DNA from: Myxococcales bacterium
GTDB lineage: Bacteria > Myxococcota_A > Polyangia > Polyangiales > Polyangiaceae
NCBI GenBank assembly: GCA_013297655.1
Contig: JAAFHV010000009.1
Location: 25,110-89,109 of the forward strand
Reading direction: 5' to 3'
DNA length: 64,000 bases
Within the stretch, counting starts at the first letter, position 1, and each line of letters opens with the position of its first letter. Made by a program: the position numbers and the translations under genes. Below the pieces are notes generated by a model that had not been told where the DNA came from, did no database searches, and worked only from the letters and a program-made list of their open reading frames with translations. This document shows, piece by piece, positions 25,586 through 34,803 of this stretch.

Positions 25586-27493
25586 TCAGAACCGAAGCGT
25601 GAGCTCGATCCTAGCGCCTGAAAACGCAGGAAAGAGCCTGCAAATACCGCTCACGCAGCGAAGCCCGCCGCGCTGCTGACCTACGAACAAGCGAAGATTG
25701 TTCTGCATCGTGAAACGCCAGAAGATGCTGCCGTTGTTGTAGAACGTCGCGAAGCCGTCTTGGGTGGTGTACTCGAAGCCGTGGGTAATGACCCACTGCG
25801 GGGCCACTTTGAGAGCGGTGTAGTTCTCTCCCTGCACCCAGCGCCGCTCGGAGAACACGGTGTTGCCCTGCGGGTCCACCACCTCGACTTGGTTCTCGTT
25901 CTCCTGGTATCGCATGCGATGGCGGCCCGCGATCTCGAACGAGTACGGCCCCGAGATGTACTTCGTGAGCGTGTATTGAACGGCTCGTTCCTTGTAATAA
26001 GGCTCACCCGCCGCGCTCACGTCGTTCCGCACCGTGGTGTTCGCGAAGAAAAACGATCGATTGTTGTCGAATCGCATCTCGACGCCCGTGAGCAGGTCCG
26101 TGACGTAGTTCGTCGTGTTCTGCGCGGTCTGCGAGGTGCCTAGCTTGTCGCACGACCCGCCGGGGAGCTCGCTCGTCGTCACCGTGTATCCGAACGCACC
26201 GTAGACGAGGACGTTCGGCGACAAGCGCGCATCGACGCGATCCCTCGCGCCGTTCACGCACACGTTGAAGAAGCCGAACATCGTGTCGCTGATGATGGGC
26301 TCGATCGTGGGCACTGCCGAGTATGAAAGATTCGCGAACGCGGAGGCCTTGGTGACGTTTATCGAGCCCGCAGCGTTGTAGTAGTTGCGATAGCTCTTCA
26401 CCTCGAGCGTGTTCGTGATCGCGCCCTTGTTCGTCGTGAGCGCTCCATAAAGGGCATTGCCGGAGAGCGCGGCTTCACGCCCCGACTCTCCTTCTCGGCG
26501 CTGAATGGCAGCTTCGATGTAGAGCGAGCCCGCGCCGCCGAGCGACGGGATCTCGAGCGTTTGGCTCGCGTTCAGCATCGAAGGCGACGCGAGCGTGGGG
26601 GATAGGTTCTTCGGGAGCGAGGCGAGCCACTCCGAGACGTCGCGGGTGTCGCACGAGCCAAAGGGACGATCGAGCCCGTCGGCGATGACGTTTCCGCGCT
26701 CGTCGTAGCGGAACGGTGCACATTTGGTGAAGTGCGCGACGTTCGTCGAGAGCACCACCGGGAGCCCACGCCCGAGCTGAATTTGCCCCGCGACGACCCG
26801 GTCGGAGCCGAAGAGGGGCTGACGGGCGTCACCCTCGAGCGGCTTCGGCAAGAACAACGCACGCCCCGTCGGCTCGTCCACCCGCGACGGGTTCACGAAG
26901 CCCGCGAGCATCGTGAACGACGCCGGATCGCGCTGGAGCACCACCTTGCCACCGAAAGCGGTCGTGTCGATCCCGAGCTCGTCCACCTTGCGGAGCGAGA
27001 GCACGAGGCCGCGCCCGAGCTGCGCGTAGGAGTCGCCCGCCGTCAGCTCGAGACCGGGCGACTTATAGCTCGCGTAGAGCTTTGCCGGGTAAATCGAGTT
27101 TCGATAGCGGCTGGCGCCGTCGATGAGGGTAATCGCTCGGTCCTGAGGAGCGATCTCGCGATCTTCCGGGCGAAGCGCATAGAGCGCGGAGTCGATGCGC
27201 GCACCGACGGTGAACCTGTCCCAGTTGAGGACCAAGTTGAGACGGTTGAGCCAAGCAAAGTAGCCCTGGTTGCGCGCGTCCTCGCCCTCGCGCTCGCGGA
27301 AGCGCTGCGAGACAATCGAGGTCTCCGTAACGTCGACCTTGACGGGTTTGCCCCCGAGGGTCGGCAGATCGAACGCGCGCGCGACCCCCTCGGCGCCGAC
27401 CGTGAGCGCACCGAGGGTGAGGGCCGCGGCCAGAATGCCGCGGCGTTTCGAGGGGATACGAACAGAGGGCAGCACGGAGATCGGGCGCATCAT
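25586..27493 (-). CDS. Putative outer-membrane beta-barrel protein (DUF6029-like)
   Basis: About 635 residues from ATG 27493. Signal sequence (RGILAAALTLGALTVGAEGVARA), then a long protein of alternating short strands with many aromatic ends (FAWLNRLNLVLNWDRFTVGARIDSALYAL, NKGAITNTLEVKSYRNYYNAAG, YSFEIAGRHRMRYQENENQVEV) and a C-terminus ending in a phenylalanine (IELTLRF), as in outer-membrane barrels. It is 45 bases downstream of a TlpA-like thioredoxin lipoprotein and probably in its operon. The family name is from overall resemblance and is tentative. Confidence 0.65.
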   Translation of the reverse strand: MMRPISVLPSVRIPSKRRGILAAALTLGALTVGAEGVARAFDLPTLGGKPVKVDVTETSIVSQRFREREGEDARNQGYFAWLNRLNLVLNWDRFTVGARIDSALYALRPEDREIAPQDRAITLIDGASRYRNSIYPAKLYASYKSPGLELTAGDSYAQLGRGLVLSLRKVDELGIDTTAFGGKVVLQRDPASFTMLAGFVNPSRVDEPTGRALFLPKPLEGDARQPLFGSDRVVAGQIQLGRGLPVVLSTNVAHFTKCAPFRYDERGNVIADGLDRPFGSCDTRDVSEWLASLPKNLSPTLASPSMLNASQTLEIPSLGGAGSLYIEAAIQRREGESGREAALSGNALYGALTTNKGAITNTLEVKSYRNYYNAAGSINVTKASAFANLSYSAVPTIEPIISDTMFGFFNVCVNGARDRVDARLSPNVLVYGAFGYTVTTSELPGGSCDKLGTSQTAQNTTNYVTDLLTGVEMRFDNNRSFFFANTTVRNDVSAAGEPYYKERAVQYTLTKYISGPYSFEIAGRHRMRYQENENQVEVVDPQGNTVFSERRWVQGENYTALKVAPQWVITHGFEYTTQDGFATFYNNGSIFWRFTMQNNLRLFVGQQRGGLRCVSGICRLFPAFSGARIELTLRF

Positions 27494-27538
27494 CGGCGAT
27501 CCGGCGAATCCTGGCACGCAGGAAACGCCGGGGATTCC

Positions 27539-28105
27539 TTACTTCGCCAAGAGCTTGTCGACCTCGACGGCCAAGCCTTCTTCGTCACCCGGATTGTAGC
27601 CTTCGCGAACCTGCGAGACGCTACCCGTCTTGTCGATCAAGATGGTGAGAGGCCCGCTCTTCTTCGGGTTGTAGAGCGCACAAATGGCCGAGTCCTCGTC
27701 CATGAGGACAGGAAAGTTGAGGTTGTTCCTCAGCGCAAAGGGCTTTACCTGCGCCACCGTCTCGGGCCCGTCCATCGCCACGGCGAGGATGACGAGACCC
27801 TTCGCCTTCTTGTCGTCCTGCATCTTGCGGAGGTGCGGGAACTCCGCGAGGCAGGGCTCGCAGTAGGTCGACCAGAAGTTCAGCAGGATCGTCTTCTTGC
27901 CGAGGTAGTCGGAGAGGTGAACCGTGTTCCCCTCCATGTCGCGGGTGGTGAAGTCCTGGGCGTGGGCGCCGGTCTTCACGGCCGCGGACGCGGCGGTTGT
28001 GTCGGTGCCGCCCTGCGGAGGGGTGCAGCCGGTGAGCCCGAGAGACACGAACGCCGCGGTCACGAGGGCCGCGGCGTGGTGCGCAGAAAACATCTGTTTT
28101 CGCAT
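27539..28105 (-). CDS. TlpA-family thioredoxin-like lipoprotein
   Basis: 188 residues. Lipobox GLTGC (Cys27), then a thioredoxin fold: DFTTRDMEGNTVHLSDYLGKKTILLNFWSTYCEPCLAEFPHLRKM with active site CEPC, a later cis-Pro region (GPLTILIDKTGSV) and a C-terminal helix. Such proteins reduce disulfides or cytochrome haem sites in the periplasm. AGGTAAC precedes the ATG. Lies between another thioredoxin-fold protein (28134) and the barrel protein, all on the reverse strand. Confidence 0.85.
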   Translation of the reverse strand: MRKQMFSAHHAAALVTAAFVSLGLTGCTPPQGGTDTTAASAAVKTGAHAQDFTTRDMEGNTVHLSDYLGKKTILLNFWSTYCEPCLAEFPHLRKMQDDKKAKGLVILAVAMDGPETVAQVKPFALRNNLNFPVLMDEDSAICALYNPKKSGPLTILIDKTGSVSQVREGYNPGDEEGLAVEVDKLLAK

Positions 28106-28133
28106 AGTTACCTAGATAGAAACGAGCCTGAGC

Positions 28134-28871
28134 TCATTTCGCGGCGGGGTACGTGTCGAGGAACTTGAGCCAGCCGTCGAGGTCGTCGCGGACGGCCTCG
28201 ACCGTGCTCGCGCCGCCGGTGCTCGCGAAGAGGATTTCCATCGTGCGGGCGTCGAGGTCGGCGTTCCACGGGATGGCGGCCGCGTCGAAGAACACGCCGA
28301 GCTGCGCGTTGTTGGGGTCGAGCACGTGCGAGAAGTCGGATTGGTAGGAGCTAAGCCACTTGTCGAGGTCGCTCTGGGTGGAGGGCGACCCGCGCTTCGA
28401 GGTCTCGACGAGCGCGGTAATCCAACCAATCTTCTTCTCCTTGAACTCGCCGGCGAGGGGCGCCGCCGACTTCGCCTCTTGGTTGCAGGGCCCACACCAC
28501 ACGGCCGCGGCCTGAATGTGGATGAGGCGGAAGTTCTTGCCGCCGGGATCGTAGTAGTCGGCGAGGGAGACCGGCTGGAGGCCCTGCGACTTGTCGCCCC
28601 GGGGGTAGCCGTAGAACTTGAAGTTCTTCATGACGTCGCCCGGGTTGCCCGCGCCCGTCTTCTTGCTGTGCGACGAGGCCTTCGTGCCGATGCGCGCGGT
28701 GGGGTACGCGACGCCGTCCGGGTTCGTCTCTTTTCCGGTCGGGGTGCCGGCGCCTTCGCCTTCGAGGCCCTTGTCCTGTTCGGGAGTGGGGGTCGTCGCT
28801 TCGCTCGAACCGGCCGAGACCGCGAGGGAGAGAGCGAGCACCGAAACCGCAAAAACGCCGACGTTCTTCAT
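28134..28871 (-). CDS. Secreted thioredoxin-fold protein (WCGPC)
   Basis: 245 residues with a Sec signal (VGVFAVSVLALSLAVSAGSSEA). After a Gly/Thr-rich linker comes the AhpC/TlpA-like domain with LIHIQAAAVWCGPCNQEAKSAAPL as active site and a cis-Pro candidate in AAAIPWNADLD. The sequence between is atypical for TlpA, and the DPNNAQLGVFFDAAAIPWN part is typical of myxobacterial 'redoxin' proteins. GAGGTAAC lies upstream of ATG 28871. Probably first gene of a reverse-strand operon running to 25586; it may act with the TlpA lipoprotein in disulfide exchange. Confidence 0.8.
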   Translation of the reverse strand: MKNVGVFAVSVLALSLAVSAGSSEATTPTPEQDKGLEGEGAGTPTGKETNPDGVAYPTARIGTKASSHSKKTGAGNPGDVMKNFKFYGYPRGDKSQGLQPVSLADYYDPGGKNFRLIHIQAAAVWCGPCNQEAKSAAPLAGEFKEKKIGWITALVETSKRGSPSTQSDLDKWLSSYQSDFSHVLDPNNAQLGVFFDAAAIPWNADLDARTMEILFASTGGASTVEAVRDDLDGWLKFLDTYPAAK

Positions 28872-29164
28872 GAGTTACCTCGGGAGGGGGCCAAGCCGCC
28901 AACAACACGGTGCGCACACCGCAGTGGAACCCTACCCCTGGCTCCCGAATCGTCAAGACGATTTGGGCGGGTCGGAAAGGGGGCGGGGCGGCAGATTCGT
29001 ACCCTCTACGTACGAGACGCGAGGTCGTATCCCTGCCCACACGAAAAAAAGCGCCGAGGTGTTTCGAGAGCGCGCGTGCAACTCGGCTGGGGCGTGCCAC
29101 CTTTCCCTACGACTTCGATCCACTTGGCGCTATGGTCCAGCGCACCTTCTTCTCCGAGGCTGTC

Positions 29165-30262
29165 ATGAAGCACGTTCGCTCGTCCGAGTCGCTTGGTCAC
29201 ACCCCTTCGCCGTCACGCGCGCGGCTCGTCGTCGCGCTCGCCTCGGCCACGTTCGTCGGGGCCGTCATGCTCGTCGTCGGCGGCTGCTCGGCCAGCGTCA
29301 CGCAGCCCTCTTCCACCGAGTGCGACTCCAGCAAGTGCGCGGCGGGCAACACGTGCATCAAGCTCGGCGAAGAGACCAAGTGCCGCAAGACGTGCGAGTC
29401 GAACACCGACCCCACCAAGGCGTGCCCCTTCGGCTACACGTGCAGCGCCGTCGTCGCGCAGTCCGCCGCGTGCACCGGCTCGCAGTGTTACTGCGCAGAG
29501 ACCCCGCTCGCGGGCGTGAAAGACGCCTCGAAGAAGATCACCAAGAAGGACAAAGGCCAATGGGCCTTCGCCTGCAACCCGGGCGGCGGCGTCGCCGAGA
29601 ACCCCGACTGCGACGTCGCGCAGGGCTTCCAGTGCTACGCCAAGAACCCGGCCGACGGTAACGCCTACTGTACGCGCGCCTGCACCGCCGACAACGAGTG
29701 CGGCGCGGGCCTCTTCTGCGGCGAGGTGAACGACACCCCCAACGCCGAGGCGCCCAAGCGAGTCGGCGATGGCACGATCAAGATCTGCCAGAAGCGCGAG
29801 TACTGCGCGCCGTGCGGCTCCACCGTCGACTGCCCCAACGGCCAGCTCTGCCTCAACGCAGGCACGCCGGGGGCCTTCTGCACCGCGGCCTGCACGCGCG
29901 ACACCGAGTGCGCCGCGGACGCTTACTGCGCAGACGCGGGCGGTCAGAAGCTCTGTTACCCGAACGCCGGGAGCTGCACGGGCGACGGGAAACTCTGCAG
30001 CCCTTGCCGCTCGGACACGGACTGCAAAGCGGGCGGCGGCATCTGCTCCACGGCCTCGGCGTACACCACCGAGCGCTTCTGCACCGCGCCTTCGCCCTCC
30101 AAGTGCGCCACCGCGGGCGACTGCCCCGCGAAGCCCGATGGAGTCGCCGCCGCGGGTTGCACCAAAGAGGCGGCCGACGACATCCCCGCCGGCTCGTGCA
30201 TCGGCCTCTTCAAGCTTGGCACGGGCAACGTGCCCGGGTGCTGGACGAGCCCACGAAAGTAA
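29165..30262 (+). CDS. Cys-rich secreted lipoprotein
   Basis: 365 residues from ATG 29165. Signal with lipobox VVGGC (Cys43), then about thirty cysteines in short modules: ECDSSKCAAGNTCIKLGEETKCRKTC, KACPFGYTCSAVV, RACTADNECGAGLFCGE, YCAPCGSTVDCPNGQLCLN, AACTRDTECAADAYCADAG, PCRSDTDCKAGGGICS. The same 'xxC-x-x-D-x-E-C-x-x-G-x-x-C' pattern is found in many Myxococcota surface lipoproteins. No catalytic motif. Diverges from the thioredoxin genes at 28871; whether those thioredoxin-fold proteins help fold it is only a thought. Confidence 0.75.
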   Translation: MKHVRSSESLGHTPSPSRARLVVALASATFVGAVMLVVGGCSASVTQPSSTECDSSKCAAGNTCIKLGEETKCRKTCESNTDPTKACPFGYTCSAVVAQSAACTGSQCYCAETPLAGVKDASKKITKKDKGQWAFACNPGGGVAENPDCDVAQGFQCYAKNPADGNAYCTRACTADNECGAGLFCGEVNDTPNAEAPKRVGDGTIKICQKREYCAPCGSTVDCPNGQLCLNAGTPGAFCTAACTRDTECAADAYCADAGGQKLCYPNAGSCTGDGKLCSPCRSDTDCKAGGGICSTASAYTTERFCTAPSPSKCATAGDCPAKPDGVAAAGCTKEAADDIPAGSCIGLFKLGTGNVPGCWTSPRK

Positions 30263-30309
30263 GTCGCGCGGGCCGGCGTTCTTCGCCACCCCCGGAGCTC
30301 CGTGTGATC

Positions 30310-30333
30310 CTCGCCAGGCTTCGGTCTGGCGAG
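30310..30333 (+). terminator. Hairpin with C(UUCG)G tetraloop
   Basis: CTCGCCAGGC - TTCG - GTCTGGCGAG forms a 10-bp stem (one G-U pair) capped by the very stable C(UUCG)G tetraloop, 48 bases after the lipoprotein stop. No T-run follows, so it may be a 3' stabilising hairpin or a terminator of the factor-dependent type. Confidence 0.45.
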
Positions 30334-30414
30334 ATCGTCCGGCCTGCGTGTACCTCGACGCACGACCGGTTTGTGCGGTGACGAGCGCGGGGATCGTTAG
30401 TACGGTTCGGAGCG

Positions 30415-31623
30415 ATGACGCGTCCGTACGATATCGTGCTGTTTGGTGCGACGGGGTTCACCGGGAAGCTCGTCGCGGAGTACCTCGCGAAGCACACGAC
30501 TGGCGTGGTGTGGGCCGTCGCGGGGCGAAACGAAGGCAAGCTCCGTGAGGTGATCTCCGGGCTCGGCGACGCCGGGAAGAAGCTCGGGCTCTTCCTCGCC
30601 GACTCCAGCGACGAGGCCGCGCTCGACAAGATCGCGAAGTCCGCGCGGGTCGTCATCACGACCGTAGGTCCGTACGCGAAATACGGCCTCCCGCTCGCCC
30701 ACGCGTGCGCCAAGAACGGCACCCACTACGTCGATATCACCGGCGAGGTCCCCTTCGTCCGCGCGAGCATCGACCAAAACCACAGCCTCGCCAAAGAGAC
30801 CGGCGCGCGCATCGTTCACTGCTGCGGCTTCGACTCGATCCCGTCCGACCTCGGTGTGCTCACCCTCGCCGAGAAGGCGCGCGCCGAAGGCGACTCCCTC
30901 GCCAAAACGCGGTTCGTGTTGCTGCGCGCGAAGGGCGGGTTCTCCGGCGGAACCGCGGCGAGCATGATGAACCTCATGAAAGAGGCAGAGCGCGATCGCA
31001 AGCTCCGTCAGCTCCTTTGGGATCCGTATTCGCTCACCCCGGACGCCGCGAGCGAGATCCGCGTCGACGGCCCCGACCGCCCGCGCGTCGAACGCGACGA
31101 ACGCGAGAACGTATGGACCGGCCCGTTCGTGATGGCGGCGGTGAACACCCGCGTCGTCAGGCGCTCCAACGCGCTCCTCGGCCACGCGTACGGCGCGTCG
31201 TTCTCGTACGACGAGACCATGAGCTTCGGCAAAGGTCCCCTCGGGCTCGCGCGTGCGGCCGCGTTCACTGCTGGTGTCGGCGGCGTGCTCCTCCTCGCAT
31301 CGAAGAAGCCCACCCGGGAGCTCCTCGAGCGCTTCCTCCCCGGCGCCGGCGACGGCCCCTCGAAGGCCGAGCGCGACAGCGGCTACTTCCGCATTGTCAT
31401 TCACGCGACCACGGCCCGCGGGAAAAAGCTCGCCGCGCGCGTCGAAGGCACGAGCGATCCCGGCTACGGCGAGACCGCGAAGATGCTCTCCGAGTCGGCC
31501 TTGGCGCTCCTCGACGGCGCTCACGCGAGCCCGGACGGAGGAGTGCTCACGCCTGCCGTCGCCCTCGGCATGCCCCTCGTCGCGCGCCTCCGCGCCGCGG
31601 GCATGACGTTCGACGTCGCGTAG
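30415..31623 (+). CDS. Saccharopine dehydrogenase-like NAD(P)-binding oxidoreductase
   Basis: 402 residues. Rossmann motif DIVLFGATGFTGKLVAEYL at the N-terminus, VVITTVGPYAKYGLPLAHACAKNGTHYVDITGEVPFVR, and HCCGFDSIPSDLGVL, which together define the family of saccharopine-dehydrogenase-like / trans-acting enoyl reductases. In mycobacteria relatives act with polyketide synthases on lipids; here no such gene is adjacent, so the substrate is unknown. A hydrophobic segment around residue 280 (LARAAAFTAGVGGVLLLAS) suggests membrane association. Confidence 0.88.
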   Translation: MTRPYDIVLFGATGFTGKLVAEYLAKHTTGVVWAVAGRNEGKLREVISGLGDAGKKLGLFLADSSDEAALDKIAKSARVVITTVGPYAKYGLPLAHACAKNGTHYVDITGEVPFVRASIDQNHSLAKETGARIVHCCGFDSIPSDLGVLTLAEKARAEGDSLAKTRFVLLRAKGGFSGGTAASMMNLMKEAERDRKLRQLLWDPYSLTPDAASEIRVDGPDRPRVERDERENVWTGPFVMAAVNTRVVRRSNALLGHAYGASFSYDETMSFGKGPLGLARAAAFTAGVGGVLLLASKKPTRELLERFLPGAGDGPSKAERDSGYFRIVIHATTARGKKLAARVEGTSDPGYGETAKMLSESALALLDGAHASPDGGVLTPAVALGMPLVARLRAAGMTFDVA

Positions 31624-31688
31624 AATCGCTCGCCGCTCCGCCCTCGTACTGCGCGCGATTCGCCGAAACCGTGAACGATGGCGGGCGT

Positions 31689-32264
31689 TTACGCGTACGC
31701 GCGCAACATCACGAACACGAGCACGCCGGTGACCGACACGTAGAGCCAGAGCGGGAACGTGTATTTTGCAACCTTCTTGTGCTGCGGAAAGCGACCCGCG
31801 AGCGAGAAGAAGAAGCTCGAGAACACGAGCGGCAACGTGACGGCCGAAAGCACGATGTGCGAGACGAGGATGAAGAAGTAGACCGGGCGCACGAGGCCCA
31901 CCCCGGTGAACTTCGTGTCGCCGTGGACCGAGTGGTAAACGAGGTACGACACGAGGAAGAGCGCGGAAGAAGCGAGCGCGGCCAACATGTGGCGCGAGTG
32001 GAGCGCGAGGTTCTTCTTTCGCACCGCCGAGAAGCCGAGCACGAGGAACACCGCGCTCGTCGCGTTCAAGGTCGCGTTCACCGCCGGGAGCGCCGACACC
32101 CACCCGGGCGCGCCCTCCGCGCGGCCGTGGCCATAGATGACGGCGACGAGCAGCAAGAACGCGCCCACGCTGGCGGCGAGGATGACCGCGACGGCTCGCT
32201 TCGGGGCCACGTCTTTCAGGGCGGAGATCTGGACGGGCGCGGCGGCCTGGGCACCTTGGGACAT
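31689..32264 (-). CDS. DUF420 family membrane protein
   Basis: 191 residues with five hydrophobic segments and the DUF420 marks: PAVNATLNATSAVFLVLGF, LHSRHMLAALASSALFLVSYLVYH, RPVYFFILVSHIVLSAVTLPLVF, and FPQHKKVAKYTFPLWLYVSVTGVLVFVML. Conserved His residues lie near the membrane faces. Members are often encoded near cytochrome oxidase assembly genes (CtaM-like role has been proposed); no oxidase gene is in view here. Followed on the reverse strand only by unrelated genes. Confidence 0.85.
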   Translation of the reverse strand: MSQGAQAAAPVQISALKDVAPKRAVAVILAASVGAFLLLVAVIYGHGRAEGAPGWVSALPAVNATLNATSAVFLVLGFSAVRKKNLALHSRHMLAALASSALFLVSYLVYHSVHGDTKFTGVGLVRPVYFFILVSHIVLSAVTLPLVFSSFFFSLAGRFPQHKKVAKYTFPLWLYVSVTGVLVFVMLRAYA

Positions 32265-32393
32265 GCGACGCCTTTTAGCGCCGTTTATCCGCAGGTCGAG
32301 AGCGCGCGTCGAAATGACTCACGAATCGCCACCAAGCCCCCCGCGGGGGCACGCTCAATCACGACCGCCGGCGGAAGGTGAACGGCCGAGGGC

Positions 32394-33881
32394 TCAGCCG
32401 CGTTCGCGTTCGCGTTCGGCCTCTACCGTGGGGGCCTCAGCCTCGCTCGCCACCTTCGCATCGACGGGAGGCTCGCCGGCGGGGAGCTCACTCGCCGGGC
32501 TCACGGCCACCTTCGGCTCGCTCGCGGCGACGGCCACCTTCGGCTCGCTCGCGGCGACGGCCACCTTCGGCTCGCTCGCGGCGACGGCCACCTTCGGCTC
32601 GCTCGCGGCGACGGCCACCTTCGGCTCGCTCGCTAGCTTCTGGTCACTTTCCTTCTGGTCACTTGCAAGCTCCCCCACCGCGACATTCGGCTCGGACGGG
32701 ACGGCCTTTTCGGCCTTTTCGGGCGCCTTGGGCTCGCTCACGACCACGTTCTTCGGGACCACCGGTGCGGAGGTGCCTTCACCCTCGTCCGCTCGTTTCT
32801 GGGCGCGGGTCGTGATGAGATCGCTCCACATCGCGCGGCCGTCTCGCGAGGCACGCACGAGCAAGAGCCCCGAGACCAAGCAGAAGAGCGCCGGAAGTGG
32901 CACGTCGAGGCGACCTTGGGAGCCGAGCGCGAGCGCGAGCCCCACCGCGACGGTGGTCACCTGGTTACGCTGAACGATCGCGACGAGCGCGAGGAAGATG
33001 CCCGTGGGGAGCAGGTAGTGCGCGACCGGGCCGAGGAAAAAGGGCTCCGGGCTCGGCGCCCCGCGCGCGATCGACGCGGCCAAGATCGCGCCGATCGGAC
33101 CCGCGAACGCGGGCTTCCGCGCGGCGAGGTAAGTAACAAAAAAACCCAACACCAACGCCAGGTTAGCGACGACACGCCCTTGCACCCGGCCGCGGGTTGC
33201 GAAGTACGCGACGGCGACGAGCTGCGCGAAGCCCATCGCGACGACGGCGAGGGTCGCGAACGTGCGGGCGACGCCGAGGGAGAAGCCCTCGCTGGCGAAC
33301 GAAGCCAAGCTCCAGCCGAACGCGCGAAAGAGCCCCGAGAGGCCGACCATGCCGAGCACGAACGCCGGGGCCCTGGTGTGTGGAGCGCGCAGGCTCGTGA
33401 CTGCCGCGACGAGGGCGAAGACCGCAGCGATGATCGCGAGGATCGCCTGCGGGATCGCGATGAGGCGCGTGGAGATGGAAGGCGCGGCGAGGCCGACGAC
33501 CACCACGCTGAGCGCGAGCAGGGTGTAGCGCGCGAGGCCGAGCTCCGTGCGCAGGATGAGCTCGTACCCGAAGGTGCTCGTGAGAAGGAGCAATCCCGCG
33601 AACGAGAGGTATCCGGCCATCGCCGTGATGCGCTCGCCCCAGACCGCCTGTGCCTCCGCCACCGACCCGAGGAGACCCGGGAGCACGAGGACCCCCAGCA
33701 CCGCCGCGACGAGGCTGACGATCGCGACCCCTCGAACGAACGCATCCGAAGGACGAGCGAGCGCGGGTGGCTCTGCGGCGGGCTCGCCCCCGTCGTTTCC
33801 TTCGCGTCGCTCGCGCGCGCCTTCCGAAACGGGCGGCAGGCCGTAGAGGGTGGCTTCGGCGATGGGCTCGATTTTCGACAC
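32394..33881 (-). CDS. Polytopic membrane protein with repetitive C-terminal tail
   Basis: About 495 residues from GTG 33881 (AAGGG upstream). Roughly ten hydrophobic segments between residues 50 and 340, then a ~150-residue charged, Ala/Pro/Glu-rich tail containing tandem SEPKVAVAA repeats. No family recognised. The open frame upstream of GTG 33881 would overlap the divergent DUF1223 gene and is not membrane-like. The tail could be a cytoplasmic or periplasmic spacer. Function unknown. Confidence 0.6.
   Translation of the reverse strand: MSKIEPIAEATLYGLPPVSEGARERREGNDGGEPAAEPPALARPSDAFVRGVAIVSLVAAVLGVLVLPGLLGSVAEAQAVWGERITAMAGYLSFAGLLLLTSTFGYELILRTELGLARYTLLALSVVVVGLAAPSISTRLIAIPQAILAIIAAVFALVAAVTSLRAPHTRAPAFVLGMVGLSGLFRAFGWSLASFASEGFSLGVARTFATLAVVAMGFAQLVAVAYFATRGRVQGRVVANLALVLGFFVTYLAARKPAFAGPIGAILAASIARGAPSPEPFFLGPVAHYLLPTGIFLALVAIVQRNQVTTVAVGLALALGSQGRLDVPLPALFCLVSGLLLVRASRDGRAMWSDLITTRAQKRADEGEGTSAPVVPKNVVVSEPKAPEKAEKAVPSEPNVAVGELASDQKESDQKLASEPKVAVAASEPKVAVAASEPKVAVAASEPKVAVAASEPKVAVSPASELPAGEPPVDAKVASEAEAPTVEAERERERG
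32503..32637 (-). repeat. 27-bp tandem repeats coding SEPKVAVAA
   Basis: Five units of a 27-bp repeat start at 32503, 32530, 32557, 32584 and 32611; three are nearly identical. They stay in frame and encode a 9-residue repeat near the C-terminus of the membrane protein. The near-identity of units points to recent copy-number change. Confidence 0.85.
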
Positions 33882-33958
33882 GGGCCCTTGGCACTCTACC
33901 CCAAAAAAAGTTTCGTCTCGTCCGCGAAACCCGTGCCTGGTCGTTGCGTAGCGCGGGC

Positions 33959-34759
33959 ATGAGCTCGACGTCGTCGCGATGCGGATGGGCCTCCCGCGAG
34001 GCAGGCGCGTGCCTGGTGGCGCTCGTCGTCGCCGGGTGCACGAGCCCACCCCCCGCTGGCGCTCCGCAGAAAGAAGCACCGCCAGCGACGCCGATGGGCG
34101 CTCCGCGCGCGGAGACCCCACCCGCCACCCGCTCCCCCGTCGTCGTCGAGCTGTTCTCGTCCGAAGGCTGCTCGAGCTGTCCGAGCGCGGAGGACGTGCT
34201 TCGTGATCTGGAGGGCGACCCCACGATCGTGCCGCTCGAGCTCCACGTCGACTACTGGAACGGCCTCGGGTGGGCCGATCCGTTCTCGAAGGCGGCGTTC
34301 ACCGAACGTCAGCGCGTGTACTCTGCACGCATGAAGAAGGACGGGATCTACACGCCGCAAGCGATCGTGAACGGCGCACACGACCTCGTCGGGTCCGACC
34401 GGCGCGGGCTGCTCGCCGCCGTCGCCCGCGCGAGGGAGAACGCGCGCGATACGTCTGCCGTCACCCTCGTACGCGAGGGAGACGCGCTGGTGGTCACGGT
34501 CGTACGCGCGCCCGCGGAAGGCGCCGAGGTGCGCCTCTTCACGGCCGAGAGCGGCCTCGTCTCCAAAGTGACGCGCGGAGAGAACGCCGGCCAACGCCTC
34601 GTGCACGCGCCGGTCGTCCGCGCGATCGACGAGCTCGGGAGCGCGAAGGTCGGGAGCACGATCAGGATCGCGCGCCCGAAAGCCCCGCACACGAGGTACG
34701 CCGTCACCGTCGCCGACACGCGGACATGGGAGATCGTCGCCGCCTCCACCACCGAGTGA
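33959..34759 (+). CDS. DUF1223 thioredoxin-like lipoprotein
   Basis: 266 residues. Signal with lipobox VVAGC (about Cys27), a Pro/Ala linker, then the DUF1223 domain: VVVELFSSEGCSSCPSAEDVLRDL (CSSC redox-like motif), VPLELHVDYWNGLGWADPFSKAAFTERQRVY, and DGIYTPQAIVNGAHDLVGSDRRGL. DUF1223 proteins are secreted proteins with a thioredoxin-type CxxC; their substrate is not established. Divergent from the membrane protein at 33881 and convergent with modC. Confidence 0.88.
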   Translation: MSSTSSRCGWASREAGACLVALVVAGCTSPPPAGAPQKEAPPATPMGAPRAETPPATRSPVVVELFSSEGCSSCPSAEDVLRDLEGDPTIVPLELHVDYWNGLGWADPFSKAAFTERQRVYSARMKKDGIYTPQAIVNGAHDLVGSDRRGLLAAVARARENARDTSAVTLVREGDALVVTVVRAPAEGAEVRLFTAESGLVSKVTRGENAGQRLVHAPVVRAIDELGSAKVGSTIRIARPKAPHTRYAVTVADTRTWEIVAASTTE

Positions 34760-34803
34760 GCTCGCGCGTGTTGAGTGCGCCCTACACATAAACACGAGGC
34801 GCC

